Both the position numbers and the translations under genes were made by a program. From Paenibacillus sp. HW567 (GTDB lineage Bacteria; Bacillota; Bacilli; Paenibacillales; Paenibacillaceae): a DNA stretch of 64,000 nt. This document shows, piece after piece, positions 7,672 to 15,965 of this stretch (position 1 is the stretch's first letter; each line of letters begins with the position of its first letter). The stretch spans positions 5,660,886-5,724,885 of the forward strand of contig NZ_KB910518.1 of the NCBI RefSeq assembly GCF_000374185.1. Direction: 5' to 3'. A model generated the notes under the pieces. It was not told the origin of the DNA. It ran no database searches and saw only the letters and a list, made by a program, of their open reading frames with translations.

Positions 7672-8262
7672 ATGGGGATTAAAAAAACATTGGGGTTCGG
7701 TATTGCGTCGGCGGCTTTGGGATTGTCTTTGATCGGGGGAGGCACCTTCGCTTATTTCAGCGACACTGCGCAGAGCACAGCAACCTTTGCTGCCGGCACG
7801 CTGGACCTGAACACCATTCCAACGGAGATCGTTAATCTCAGCAACCTCAAGCCCGGCGATATTGCGGTGCGCAACTTCACACTGCAGAACAGCGGAACAC
7901 TGGATATCAAAGAGCTGAAGCTTGCCAGTGCATATACAGTAACCGATGCAGGAGTAAATAACGGTGCGCAGGATCTCGGGGATCATTTTAAAGTGAAGCT
8001 GCTCAAAGACACCTATGTCAGCGGCGATATTACCAATTATGTCCTCGGGGAAATTTCGCTTAAGGATTTGAAGAATACATCCAACTATGATTTGATCAGC
8101 ACAGGCGCAATTCCTGGCGGCATCAGTGCCGGACAATCCAAGGTCTTCAAGGTAGCCTTCGTATTTGTCGACAACGGGCAGGATCAGAACGTGTTCCAGG
8201 GGGATAAATTGTCCCTCACCTGGACATTCAACGCCAAACAAGGCCCCGGTGAATTGAAATAA
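7672..8262 (+). CDS. TasA/camelysin family matrix fibre protein, copy 2
   Basis: The 196-residue paralogue of the preceding gene has the same signal-peptide pattern, GGTFAYFSDTA, an AAGTLDLN strand, LSNLKPGDIAVRNF and the C-terminal LTWTFNAKQGPGELK. It follows copy 1 by 37 bases with a strong GAGGAGG ribosome site and is followed by the operon terminator. Divergence between the copies is spread along the length, so the duplication is not recent. Paralogues of this family can serve as major and minor fibre subunits. Which one is major cannot be read from sequence. Confidence 0.9.
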   Translation: MGIKKTLGFGIASAALGLSLIGGGTFAYFSDTAQSTATFAAGTLDLNTIPTEIVNLSNLKPGDIAVRNFTLQNSGTLDIKELKLASAYTVTDAGVNNGAQDLGDHFKVKLLKDTYVSGDITNYVLGEISLKDLKNTSNYDLISTGAIPGGISAGQSKVFKVAFVFVDNGQDQNVFQGDKLSLTWTFNAKQGPGELK

Positions 8263-8276
8263 GCCCCATCTCGCGC

Positions 8277-8322
8277 AAAAAACGGCGTATCCTCCCTCAT
8301 CGGGGCGGGGTATGCCGTTTTT
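8277..8322 (+). terminator. Terminator of the tapA-sipW-tasA operon
   Basis: AAAAACGGCGTATCC pairs with GGGGTATGCCGTTTTT around a short loop, ending in five T. Confidence 0.85.
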
Positions 8323-8356
8323 CTTCCTGCTCACCGCTTTGCTGAAGCATTGATTT

Positions 8357-8385
8357 TTGTCCGTTATGCGAAAATTTGTTATACT
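8357..8385 (+). promoter_or_regulatory. Promoter of sinR
   Basis: TTGTCC (8357-8362) and TATACT (8380-8385) are separated by 17 bases, a good sigma-A arrangement. The -10 box sits between inverted arms TTGTTA and TAACAA (8377-8394), a possible operator. Confidence 0.65.
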
Positions 8386-8417
8386 GTTAACAAAAAAATG
8401 CGGAGGGGCGTTTAATC

Positions 8418-8762
8418 GTGCCGGATAATATGGGTAGCCGCATCCATCAACTCCGTCTGGAAAAAGGCTTGTCCTTATCCGAGCTGGCTGACAAGGCTGA
8501 TGTGGCGAAATCATACTTAAGCAATGTTGAAAGAAATATTCAATCCAACCCCTCAATTCAATTCATTGAAAAAATCGCCGATGCGCTTCAGGTTTCTATC
8601 CATATTCTCCTCTATGGCGAGCCCGCAGATACGGAAGAGCCGCCCCTGGACGGCGAATGGTTCCGGCTCGTTCAGGAGGCTATGGCCTCAGGCATAAGCA
8701 AACGGGAATTCAAAGAGTTTCTGGATTATCAAAAATGGCGGCTGGAGCAGAAGGATCAATAG
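8418..8762 (+). CDS. sinR: Biofilm master repressor SinR
   Basis: The 114-residue DNA-binding protein resembles Bacillus subtilis SinR (111 residues) along its whole length. Residues 5-65 are an HTH_XRE domain (GLSLSELADKADVAKSYLS, then SNPSIQFIEKIADAL). Residues 80-112 are the SinI-type dimerisation helices (LVQEAMASGISKREFKEFL, then DYQKWR). SinR represses exopolysaccharide and tapA-sipW-tasA operons by binding GTTCTYT boxes and is titrated by SinI. The GTG start has GGAGGGG nine bases upstream. An in-frame ATG four codons later lacks this spacing. It lies directly after the matrix operon but on its own promoter. Its antagonist sinI is convergent, not upstream as in Bacillus. Confidence 0.93.
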   Translation: MPDNMGSRIHQLRLEKGLSLSELADKADVAKSYLSNVERNIQSNPSIQFIEKIADALQVSIHILLYGEPADTEEPPLDGEWFRLVQEAMASGISKREFKEFLDYQKWRLEQKDQ

Positions 8763-8819
8763 TTCGGGAAATATAAGGTTACAATATAGTGTGGAACTTA
8801 TATTTTCTCATATTTGCAG

Positions 8820-8852
8820 AAAAGGACACAGCGCATTCCGCTGTGCCCTTTT
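8820..8852. terminator. Bidirectional terminator between sinR and sinI
   Basis: AAAAGG-ACACAGCG pairs with CGCTGTG-CCCTTTT, giving a T-run on both strands. It separates the convergent sinR and sinI genes. Confidence 0.85.
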
Positions 8853-8880
8853 CCGTATATATCCCTGCATCGAAAACGCC

Positions 8881-9048
8881 CTACATGACCTGCAATGCCT
8901 TCTCGCCCAATGCCTTCTCACTGAAAAACCGGCGGATTTCCTCCGCCCCGATGCCCGCCTTCCTGGCCGACATCAGCAAATGCACCCATTCTAAATCCAG
9001 ATCACCCGTCAGCAGTTCTCCGTTATTCCCCTGGTTGGACTTTTCCAA
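8881..9048 (-). CDS. sinI: SinI-like antirepressor (short gene)
   Basis: The 55-residue protein contains the SinI domain: residues about 16-42 read LDLEWVHLLMSARKAGI then GAEEIRRFF, matching the LDxEW...A...I..EEIR pattern of Bacillus SinI. SinI binds SinR through paired helices like those at the SinR C-terminus and dismantles the SinR tetramer, so matrix genes are expressed. The start is TTG at 9048, with AGGAGG seven bases before it. It is too short for usual gene finders and lies opposite a non-coding frame. It is convergent with sinR instead of co-directional upstream. A c-di-GMP-I riboswitch fills its leader. Confidence 0.85.
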   Translation of the reverse strand: MEKSNQGNNGELLTGDLDLEWVHLLMSARKAGIGAEEIRRFFSEKALGEKALQVM

Positions 9049-9072
9049 GATATCTCCTCCTAGAATATTTGC

Positions 9073-9163
9073 GTCCCCAGGCAGTCCGGCCGTCGTAGTA
9101 TTTCTACATTAGACCCGAGACTTTGTGCCCCTGCCTTTCAGCAGGTTTACCCTTTACTGGACC
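9073..9163 (-). promoter_or_regulatory. Cyclic di-GMP-I (GEMM) riboswitch in the sinI leader
   Basis: Read on the minus strand, the conserved blocks appear in the right order: GGGTAAACC, a hairpin with a GAAA loop (CCTGC-TGAAAG-GCAGG), GGGGCACAAAGTC (consensus GGGACGCAAAGCC), CGGGTCTAA, a second hairpin (GTAG-AAAT-ACTAC), then GACGGCCGGACTGCC (consensus GGTAGCCGGGTTGCC). Flanking GGTCCAG and CTGGGGAC can close the P1 stem. The sinI ribosome site lies 12 bases after the aptamer with no terminator between, so control of translation is more likely than attenuation. The GCA to ACA change at one conserved position should be noted. Confidence 0.85.
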
Positions 9164-9216
9164 CTTTACATGAAAGGATCTGGCTAGAAACTAATGTAAC
9201 CGTTACCCGCAATAAC

Positions 9217-9239
9217 ATTATACAGAATCTCACATGAGA
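9217..9239 (-). promoter_or_regulatory. Probable promoter region of sinI
   Basis: On the minus strand a perfect -10 hexamer TATAAT occupies 9222-9217. It would start transcription about 45 bases before the riboswitch. No good -35 lies at 16-18 bases. Instead an inverted repeat TCTCA-TG-TGAGA (9228-9239) lies just upstream, as expected for an activated or repressed promoter. Confidence 0.5.
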
Positions 9240-9266
9240 AGTGTGTCGATTTTCGGATTTTTTTTT

Positions 9267-9297
9267 GCTAAGTCGTGCAAAAGATTAGCTTTTTTTG
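9267..9297 (+). terminator. Weak terminator-like hairpin upstream of odhA
   Basis: GCTAA pairs with TTAGC over a 13-base loop, followed by seven T. What transcript it would end is unclear. Confidence 0.35.
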
Positions 9298-9548
9298 CAA
9301 GACCTTGTCCGGGTAATATAACTTTGGGGGACTGACCATGAATTGCATCATAGCAAACGATATCCGTTATTCATCATTTATGGGCTGAATCATGCCGTTT
9401 TGCGAACGGATTACACGAAAGTATGAATTGATTACACGGCTCGAAAGTAGCACAATAGGATGAGAAATGAAACCGCAAACATTGCAGCTCCACCGGGCGC
9501 TGACGCCTAGTGCCGCACGTGGGGTTCATCCGTTGGGAGGATGCATTC
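9298..9548 (+). other. odhA upstream region
   Basis: The sequence holds an imperfect direct repeat (GATTACACGAAAGTA at 9411-9426 and GATTACACGGCTCGAAAGTA near 9430-9450). I see no recognisable riboswitch or gene. The odhA ribosome site is GGGAGG at 9535-9540. Confidence 0.4.
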
Positions 9549-12416
9549 ATGGCAGTCAAAGAGCCCTATAATGAAACCATTTGGAGTAAATATCACGGAC
9601 CCAATCTGGGCTACATTCAGGAAAAATATGAACAGTTTGTTAAGGACCCCGCTTCAGTGGAGCATCATTACCGCGAGCTTTTCACAGTTTACGGACCCCC
9701 TCCGCTCACCCCGGATGTTGCGCCGGCTCCGAAGCCTGCACTTTCGGGAGATACGGAGTGGCTTAGAAAAGCCGTAAGAGCCTCCAAGCTGATTGCCAAT
9801 ATCCGTATATATGGCCATATGGCCGCTAATATCGACCCGCTTGTCCGGGGGAACAACCCGATGGCGAAATGGCTGGAATACGAAACCTATGACCTCACCC
9901 GCGAAGACCTGACTGCGCTGCCCGCATCGCTGATCTGGGAGAACGCACCGGATGAGGTCAAGACCGCCTGGGATGCCGTTCACCGGATGCGCCAGGCCTA
10001 TACCCGGACCATAGCCTACGAATTCGGGCATGTGCACGAAGAGCAGGAGCTGCGCTGGCTGAACAGCCAGGCAGAGTCCACCAGCTCACCCGCCCCCTTG
10101 ACGGGCGGCGAGCGCAAGGAGCTGCTGAACCGCCTGATTCAGGTGGAGCAGTTCGAAACCTTCCTGCATAAAACCTTTGTCGGCCAGAAGCGCTTCAGCC
10201 TGGAAGGCACTGACACCCTTGTGCCGATGCTCGATGAGATTGTCCGCGCTGCCGCACATGATGGCGCAGAGCATATCCTGATGGGCATGGCCCACCGTGG
10301 GCGGCTGAATGTGCTGGCGCATATTCTGGGCAAACCTTATGAAATTATTTTCTCCGAATTCCACCATTCTCCGAACAAGGAGCTGTTCCCGTCCGAGGGC
10401 TCCATGGGGATTAACTATGGCTGGACCGGAGATGTCAAATATCATCTGGGCGCGGACCGCGCCGTTCATGAAGGGGAGACGGTACGCACGCGGATCACGC
10501 TGGCCAACAACCCGAGCCATCTGGAGTTCGTCAACCCTGTCGTTGAAGGCTTTACGCGCGCAGCCCAGGAGGACCGAAATACGCCGGGATTGCCAAATCT
10601 TGATACCAACAAGGCTATGGCCGTGCTGATGCACGGGGATGCCGCTTTCCCGGGTGAAGGCATTGTTGCAGAAACGCTGAATATCGGTAAGCTGAGTGGA
10701 TACACCAACGGCGGCACGGTGCATATTATCGTCAATAACCGGATCGGCTTTACGACCGAAAGCGAGGATTCCCGGTCCACCCATTATGCCAGCGATCTTG
10801 CCAAAGGCTACGAAATTCCGGTGGTCCATGTCAATGCGGATGACCCCGAAGCCTGCATTGCCGCTGTCCGGCTGGCCTGCGCTTACCGCAATCAGTTCAA
10901 GAAGGATTTCCTGATTGACTTAATCGGCTACCGCCGTCATGGCCATAATGAGATGGATGATCCCGAAACGACACAGCCGCTCGTATACGGCAAAGTGCGC
11001 AGCCACCCTACGGTGTATCGTATATATGCAGAACGCCTGCAGCGTGAGAAGATCGTTACAGCAGACGAAGTGAAGCAAATGAACAGCGCAGCAGAGAACG
11101 TGCTGCAGCAAGCCTTCGATCAGATGAAGGAAGGCAAGCGCAAGAGCGGAGAGGCCAAAACCTCCGTGCAGTTGCTGACGGATACCCCTCAGCCCCAGAC
11201 TACCGCGGTTCCTCTTAGCAATCTGCAGCAGATTAACCGCGAGCTGTTGACCGTGCCGGACGGCTTCAAGGTCTATCCGAAGCTCGAACGGATTCTGCAG
11301 CGCCGCAAGGATGCGCTGAATGACGGAGAGCGGGTAGAATGGGCGCTGGCGGAAGCCTTGGCCTTCGCCAGTATCCTGAAAGACGGCACACCGATTCGTC
11401 TGAGCGGCCAGGATTCCCAGCGCGGCACCTTCGCCCACCGCCATCTGGTTCTGCATGACAGTGACACAGGCGCCCTGTTCTCTCCGCTGCATCAGCTCAG
11501 CGACGCCAAGGCCTCCTTCGGTGTATACAACAGCCCGCTGTCAGAAGCATCGGTGCTGGGCTACGAGTACGGCTACAATGTGTTCGCCCCGGAAACCTTC
11601 GTGCTCTGGGAAGCACAGTACGGTGATTTCGCCAACGCCGCGCAGGTGATTATCGACCAGTTCATCGCCGCCGGACGCGCCAAGTGGACACAGCGCAGCA
11701 ACCTGACCATCCTGCTGCCGCACGGCTACGAAGGACAAGGGCCGGAGCACTCCAGCGGCAGACTGGAGCGGTTCCTGCAGCTCTCCGCCGAGGAGAACTG
11801 GACGGTGGCGAACTTAAGCTCTGCCGCACAGTATTTCCATCTGCTGCGCCGCCAGGCGGCCCTCTGCGGCAGCGTGGATGCCCGCCCGCTCGTGATCATG
11901 GCACCGAAGAGCCTGATCCGCAACCAGCGCAGCACCTCCCCGGGTGCCGCGCTGGCCTCAGGCGAATTCCAGCCTGTACTGCCGGAGCCGCTGCTCGGAG
12001 CCCATCCCGCGGAAGTGAAGCGGCTGGTTGTCTGCAGCGGCAAGTTGACACTTGACCTGCAGACGGAGCTTGAGGCCGCCAAGGATCAGGATTGGTCCTG
12101 GCTGCACATCCTCCGTCTGGAGCAGCTCTACCCGTTCCCGGAACGCGAGCTGGCGGCTCACCTCAGCACCTTCCGCTCCCTTGAGGAGATCGTCTGGGTA
12201 CAGGAGGAGCCGAAGAATATGGGCGGCTGGAGCTATGCGGAGCCCCGGCTGCGCGCCATCGCCCCGCAGAAGGCCGGCGTGCAATATATCGGGCGTCCGG
12301 AGCGTTCCAGTCCGGCCAGCGGATACGCTGACGTGCATGCTTTTGAGCAGCGGCGTATAGTAAGAGAAGCCCTGAAATTAAATTCACAAGTACAAGCGGC
12401 TGTACCGTCCTCTTAA
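9549..12416 (+). CDS. odhA: 2-oxoglutarate dehydrogenase E1 component
   Basis: The 955-residue thiamine-diphosphate enzyme decarboxylates 2-oxoglutarate and passes the succinyl group to the lipoyl arm of E2 in the TCA cycle. The E1 N-terminal helix motif (GPNLGYIQEKYEQFVKDP) is present. MGMAHRGRLNVLAHILGKP places His249 at the active site. GDAAFPGEG with Asp364 and the following VNNRIGFTT form the diphosphate/Mg site. The C-terminal half is the transketolase-like pyrimidine domain, with GQGPEHSS and a C-terminal EPKNMGGW. Length and order are those of Gram-positive OdhA. The ATG at 9549 has GGAGG eight bases upstream. odhB follows after 55 bases, and lpd (E3) is not present here. Confidence 0.97.
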   Translation: MAVKEPYNETIWSKYHGPNLGYIQEKYEQFVKDPASVEHHYRELFTVYGPPPLTPDVAPAPKPALSGDTEWLRKAVRASKLIANIRIYGHMAANIDPLVRGNNPMAKWLEYETYDLTREDLTALPASLIWENAPDEVKTAWDAVHRMRQAYTRTIAYEFGHVHEEQELRWLNSQAESTSSPAPLTGGERKELLNRLIQVEQFETFLHKTFVGQKRFSLEGTDTLVPMLDEIVRAAAHDGAEHILMGMAHRGRLNVLAHILGKPYEIIFSEFHHSPNKELFPSEGSMGINYGWTGDVKYHLGADRAVHEGETVRTRITLANNPSHLEFVNPVVEGFTRAAQEDRNTPGLPNLDTNKAMAVLMHGDAAFPGEGIVAETLNIGKLSGYTNGGTVHIIVNNRIGFTTESEDSRSTHYASDLAKGYEIPVVHVNADDPEACIAAVRLACAYRNQFKKDFLIDLIGYRRHGHNEMDDPETTQPLVYGKVRSHPTVYRIYAERLQREKIVTADEVKQMNSAAENVLQQAFDQMKEGKRKSGEAKTSVQLLTDTPQPQTTAVPLSNLQQINRELLTVPDGFKVYPKLERILQRRKDALNDGERVEWALAEALAFASILKDGTPIRLSGQDSQRGTFAHRHLVLHDSDTGALFSPLHQLSDAKASFGVYNSPLSEASVLGYEYGYNVFAPETFVLWEAQYGDFANAAQVIIDQFIAAGRAKWTQRSNLTILLPHGYEGQGPEHSSGRLERFLQLSAEENWTVANLSSAAQYFHLLRRQAALCGSVDARPLVIMAPKSLIRNQRSTSPGAALASGEFQPVLPEPLLGAHPAEVKRLVVCSGKLTLDLQTELEAAKDQDWSWLHILRLEQLYPFPERELAAHLSTFRSLEEIVWVQEEPKNMGGWSYAEPRLRAIAPQKAGVQYIGRPERSSPASGYADVHAFEQRRIVREALKLNSQVQAAVPSS

Positions 12417-12471
12417 ATCGAGGATGGTGTTGCGGTAACGTTAATTAATATGTTTGGGGAGGTAACGGCCT

Positions 12472-13782
12472 GTGTCCGAAATTAAAGTACCCGATTTGGG
12501 CGAATCCATTTCCGAAGGAACCATTTACAAATGGCTGGTGAAAGAGGGCGACACCGTCGGCCAGGGGGATGTGCTGGCAGAGTTGGAGACCGACAAGGTC
12601 AATCTGGAGATCAGTGCGGAGGAGGACGGCGTCATCTCCTCCATCCTGCGCCAGGCCGGCGAGAACGTGGCCGTCGGCGAAGCGATTGGCATCATCGGCA
12701 GCGGCGCAGGCACGGCAAGCGCCGCTGGGCCGGGGGCCGCTGAGGGCGGCAAGCCGGCCGTGGCGGCAGGCAGCGAAGCTCCTGCCGCGGTTCGGGCAGC
12801 GGCGCCTGCGCCCGCTGCCGAGGCTGCCGCCGCGCCCGAAGGGGCGGCGGGCACTGCGGCCCTGGCTTCGCCGGGGGCGCGCAAGCTTGCGCGGGAGCGG
12901 GGCATCGACCTCGACGAGGTCACCGCCCGCGACCCCATCGGCCGGATTGCCCAGGCCGATGTGCTGGGACACGGCGCAGCCGGGCCGGGGGCCGCTGCGC
13001 CAAGCGCTCCGGCGGCAGCGGCCCGGCCGGAGCCGGTGAAGCCTCCAGCGGCGCTGGGCAAAGCGCCGCTGGAGGACGGCAAAGCCGTCGAGCGCAAGCG
13101 CATGTCGCGCAGACGGCTGACGATAGCCAGCCGCCTGGTCGAAGCGCAGCAGACGGCGGCCATGCTGACCACCTTCAACGAGGTGGATATGACCGCCATC
13201 CTCGACATCCGCAAGCGCCGCAAGGATGCCTTCAAAGAGAAGCATGATGTCGGACTCGGCTTCATGTCCTTCTTCACCAAGGCCGTGATCGGCGCGCTCA
13301 AGGCCTATCCGCTGCTGAACGCAGAGATTGACGGCGAAGATCTGCTGATCAAGAAATACTACGACATTGGCATTGCCGTGGCCGCCAAGGAAGGACTCGT
13401 GGTCCCGGTTGTCCGCGACGCCGACCGGCTGAGCTTCCCGGAAATTGAGCGGCAGATCGGCGGGCTGGCCTCCAAGGCCCGCGCCAACACGCTCAGCCTG
13501 ACAGAGCTGCAAGGCGGCACCTTCACCATTACCAACGGCGGGGTATTCGGCTCACTCTTGTCTACACCGATCCTCAACACGCCGCAGGTCGGCATTCTCG
13601 GCATGCACAAGATCCAGCTCCGTCCAATCGCCCTGGACGAAGAAAGAAGCGCCAACCGCCCGATGATGTACATCGCCCTCTCCTACGATCACCGGATCGT
13701 AGACGGTTCAGAGGCGGTTAGCTTCCTGGTCAAAGTCAAGGAGCTGCTCGAAGACCCTGAAGCCTTGCTGCTGGAAGGGTAA
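12472..13782 (+). CDS. odhB: Dihydrolipoyllysine succinyltransferase (E2 of 2-oxoglutarate dehydrogenase)
   Basis: The 436-residue E2 core transfers succinyl groups from lipoate to CoA. Residues 1-76 are the lipoyl domain with the modified Lys42 in ETDKVNL. A long Ala/Pro-rich linker follows (about 82-125, unusually GC-rich). Residues 128-165 are the peripheral subunit-binding domain (SPGARKLARERGIDLDEV). A second Ala/Pro linker follows, and residues 205-436 are the catalytic domain ending with SYDHRIVDG, in which His407 and Asp411 are the active pair. The GTG start has GGGGAGG nine bases before it. It forms an operon with odhA and is closed by a strong terminator. Confidence 0.97.
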   Translation: MSEIKVPDLGESISEGTIYKWLVKEGDTVGQGDVLAELETDKVNLEISAEEDGVISSILRQAGENVAVGEAIGIIGSGAGTASAAGPGAAEGGKPAVAAGSEAPAAVRAAAPAPAAEAAAAPEGAAGTAALASPGARKLARERGIDLDEVTARDPIGRIAQADVLGHGAAGPGAAAPSAPAAAARPEPVKPPAALGKAPLEDGKAVERKRMSRRRLTIASRLVEAQQTAAMLTTFNEVDMTAILDIRKRRKDAFKEKHDVGLGFMSFFTKAVIGALKAYPLLNAEIDGEDLLIKKYYDIGIAVAAKEGLVVPVVRDADRLSFPEIERQIGGLASKARANTLSLTELQGGTFTITNGGVFGSLLSTPILNTPQVGILGMHKIQLRPIALDEERSANRPMMYIALSYDHRIVDGSEAVSFLVKVKELLEDPEALLLEG

Positions 13783-13819
13783 CCTTCCATTAGTATCCTT
13801 TAATCCTGCGCCCATAGAC

Positions 13820-13865
13820 AAACAGGCATCCGGAGAGCGAACGCTCTGCCCGGATGCCTGTTTTT
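13820..13865 (+). terminator. Terminator of odhAB
   Basis: ACAGGCATCCGG pairs with CCGGATGCCTGT, with a smaller AGAGCG/CGCTCT inner stem, followed by five T. Confidence 0.9.
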
Positions 13866-13991
13866 GGTTATGACTGATGCTTCTCAGAAGCAGCTTTGCC
13901 TGGATTGATATTTACGCTCCGGCTGCTAACTTTTAAAAGAATTCCTGCACAGAATACAACATTCCCCTTATAATAATGACCAAAATTCATA

Positions 13992-14066
13992 ATTGTTGTA
14001 CGAAATGCAGGATTTCCGCTCCTATAAGCGATTTAGCAGGATAATTCTTGTATTTTCTACAACAAT
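13992..14066. repeat. Short inverted-repeat element
   Basis: ATTGTTGTACGAAATGCAGG at the left end is mirrored by the reverse complement ATTGTTGTAGAAAATACAAG at the right end, spanning 75 bases. It looks like a small mobile-palindrome (MITE-like) or interspersed repeat. The rest of 13866-14251 is AT-rich with no gene I can support. Confidence 0.5.
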
Positions 14067-14251
14067 CTCTCCAAACAACCAGGTATCTGTGAACCGGAGT
14101 TGCATTATCTACAACTTTACTAAAAACTATACCAACAAGACTTCAGCACTTTGCACTCCAGCACTCTGTCACTTCCACACTTCCGCACTTAGCACTTCCA
14201 TAACGCTGCCCGCCGCAGATTCCTCTAATCCACCAGCCATAACTAGTCTGC

Positions 14252-15256
14252 CTATAATACGCCGTGGATTAGCTCTGCAGCCAGCTCCAGCAGCTTCTCC
14301 TTAGTTAAAACCCCGTTACCGTAGGTACTAATCGTGTAATATACATCCTGTTTCTCGTTGTACCAATTCAGATAATGATAGCCGAACCCCGGCTTAATAT
14401 CCGGCCTGCTTACATCAGTATAAAGGATCTCTCTGCCTTCTACCGTAAGCTTCTCCGTGCTCATGTTAGAATCCTGGTACACCTGCATAGAGCCGCCCTT
14501 CATCAGATACGCGGTTATCCCGATGACCGCCCCCTGCTTGGTATACCTTCCGCTAACAGAGCTCGCTTCAGTCCAGGGAACTGCCTTCATGAATAGATTT
14601 CGCCCGGTGTTCTGACGTGCCTCAGCGATCAGCTCGTCAAGGGTCTGACGGTAAAGCGGATTGTCGTCGTACTGCTCGTCAGAAGGGCTACCGGGAGTAA
14701 TATCACCATTATCAAACACATAGCCCTTAGCTTCCTTGGGCAGTATAGGGGTCTTCAATTTTTTCATTTCTGCAAGAAACTGCCCGTAATCCGTCAGACG
14801 CAGCTCTTTTCTTGCAAACTGCAATGCAGATTTCGCTCCTTCGTAGAGCTTCTCTCCCCGGTAGTAATAGGCAATTAATTCCCCGGGTTTAGCAAAATCC
14901 ATTATCTTATATGCATATTTGTAATACGGTGCAGGAACTGCCGGATTCAAATCCTTATTCGGAACCGGTATTTCCTGCACTTTAACCTCGCCTGCCTTGT
15001 TGCGGATCTGAATGTACTCCGAAGCCGCATAACCTGTGACGGTGATCAGCAGGAGCATAGCCATCATTCCTGTGAAGGCCGTTGTTTTACCAGCGAACCG
15101 GATTCTGCGCGTACTTTGCCTATGGTGTAACTTCAGATCCAGTGTCCGAATGCGGGCCATCACCTTGTCTGTAACTTCAATGTCGTACAACTGCCGCTCA
15201 GGAACTGCCGCCGCCTTTATATCTTGGTACTCATTACTGATTCCTGTCCGTCCCAT
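14252..15256 (-). CDS. Probable anti-sigma factor (single-pass membrane protein)
   Basis: Protein of 334 residues with a cytoplasmic N-terminus (residues 1-55), one membrane helix (about 58-78, TGMMAMLLLITVTGYAASEY) and a large extracytoplasmic domain of unknown fold. The gene overlaps the end of the upstream ECF sigma gene by 40 bases, the usual arrangement for a sigma factor and its membrane anti-sigma. The extracellular part would sense an envelope signal. No zinc-binding ZAS motif (HxxxCxxC) is visible, so it is not a classical ZAS anti-sigma. GGAGGGG lies five bases before the ATG. The function is inferred mainly from position and topology. Confidence 0.65.
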   Translation of the reverse strand: MGRTGISNEYQDIKAAAVPERQLYDIEVTDKVMARIRTLDLKLHHRQSTRRIRFAGKTTAFTGMMAMLLLITVTGYAASEYIQIRNKAGEVKVQEIPVPNKDLNPAVPAPYYKYAYKIMDFAKPGELIAYYYRGEKLYEGAKSALQFARKELRLTDYGQFLAEMKKLKTPILPKEAKGYVFDNGDITPGSPSDEQYDDNPLYRQTLDELIAEARQNTGRNLFMKAVPWTEASSVSGRYTKQGAVIGITAYLMKGGSMQVYQDSNMSTEKLTVEGREILYTDVSRPDIKPGFGYHYLNWYNEKQDVYYTISTYGNGVLTKEKLLELAAELIHGVL

Positions 15257-15828
15257 GACATCCCCTCCTCCGTTTGCATAGTTTCCCGTATTTTCCGTTT
15301 AATCCGCTCCATCCGCTTATGCAATGCATTGGGGCTGAGCTTCAGGATGCTGCTGATCTCAAGAAAGCTCTGTTCTTCAAATACCCGCAGCACAAGTAAA
15401 TTTCGTTCCTCGAACGACAGCCGCCCAAGTGCCTCCTCAAGCGCCGGACTGTAGAGCCGCTCATCCAGCTTCTGCTCCGGGCTGAGCGCTACCGCCTCCT
15501 GCCGGAACAATCGTATGAATTGCCCCTGTATCCGCCGCCGGCGCAGCAGATTAAGACAATGATTGCCTGCGATCCGGTACAGCCATGCCGAGAAGCTCAC
15601 CACCAGCTTGTACCCCCGGATGGACTGATAGGCTTTGACCAGCACATCCTGCACCGCATCCTCCGCATCCTGCCGGTTCCCCAGCATCCGGCAGCAATAG
15701 CGGTAGACGGGCTGCTGATACACTTCCACAATATAAGAGAAGCATTCTCTCTCCCCCGCTTGCACTCTGACAATGATTTCCTCCACCCGCTGCTTATCCG
15801 GTAAATCCTGTTGTGACGTTGCCCTCAC
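15217..15828 (-). CDS. ECF-type RNA polymerase sigma factor
   Basis: The protein has about 203 residues. Region 2 is clear (QPVYRYCCRMLGNRQDAED, then AVQDVLVKAYQSI and FSAWLYRIAGNHCLNLLRRR). Region 4 lies at about residues 130-185 (LSFEERNLLVLRVFEEQSFL, then EISSILKLSPNALHKRMERI). ECF sigmas redirect RNA polymerase to stress or envelope promoters and are held by a membrane anti-sigma, here the overlapping downstream gene. The start is uncertain: the GTG at 15828 lies inside a full anti-Shine-Dalgarno match (AAGGAGGTGA), so translation may begin a few codons later, perhaps at a non-standard codon. Confidence 0.9.
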   Translation of the reverse strand: MRATSQQDLPDKQRVEEIIVRVQAGERECFSYIVEVYQQPVYRYCCRMLGNRQDAEDAVQDVLVKAYQSIRGYKLVVSFSAWLYRIAGNHCLNLLRRRRIQGQFIRLFRQEAVALSPEQKLDERLYSPALEEALGRLSFEERNLLVLRVFEEQSFLEISSILKLSPNALHKRMERIKRKIRETMQTEEGMSWDGQESVMSTKI

Positions 15829-15965
15829 CTCCTTGCTTGTATACCTCTATAACACCCGGCTCCTGCAAAAAGTGCCTGCCCGGCCCAAATTTTTATTTTA
15901 GTCCCGCCGATCTCTGATATGAATAGGAATTCGCCAGACTTGGAATTCCCTCCTCTCCGTAAACC

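Noticed and set aside
8789..9112. 107-codon plus-strand frame
   Set aside because: It runs antisense through sinI and the riboswitch. The composition is improbable and the minus strand gives a clear SinI domain.
9298..9548. Riboswitch or leader peptide before odhA
   Set aside because: A 16-codon frame after GGGGGA and a direct repeat are present, but no known aptamer pattern or convincing attenuator could be recognised.
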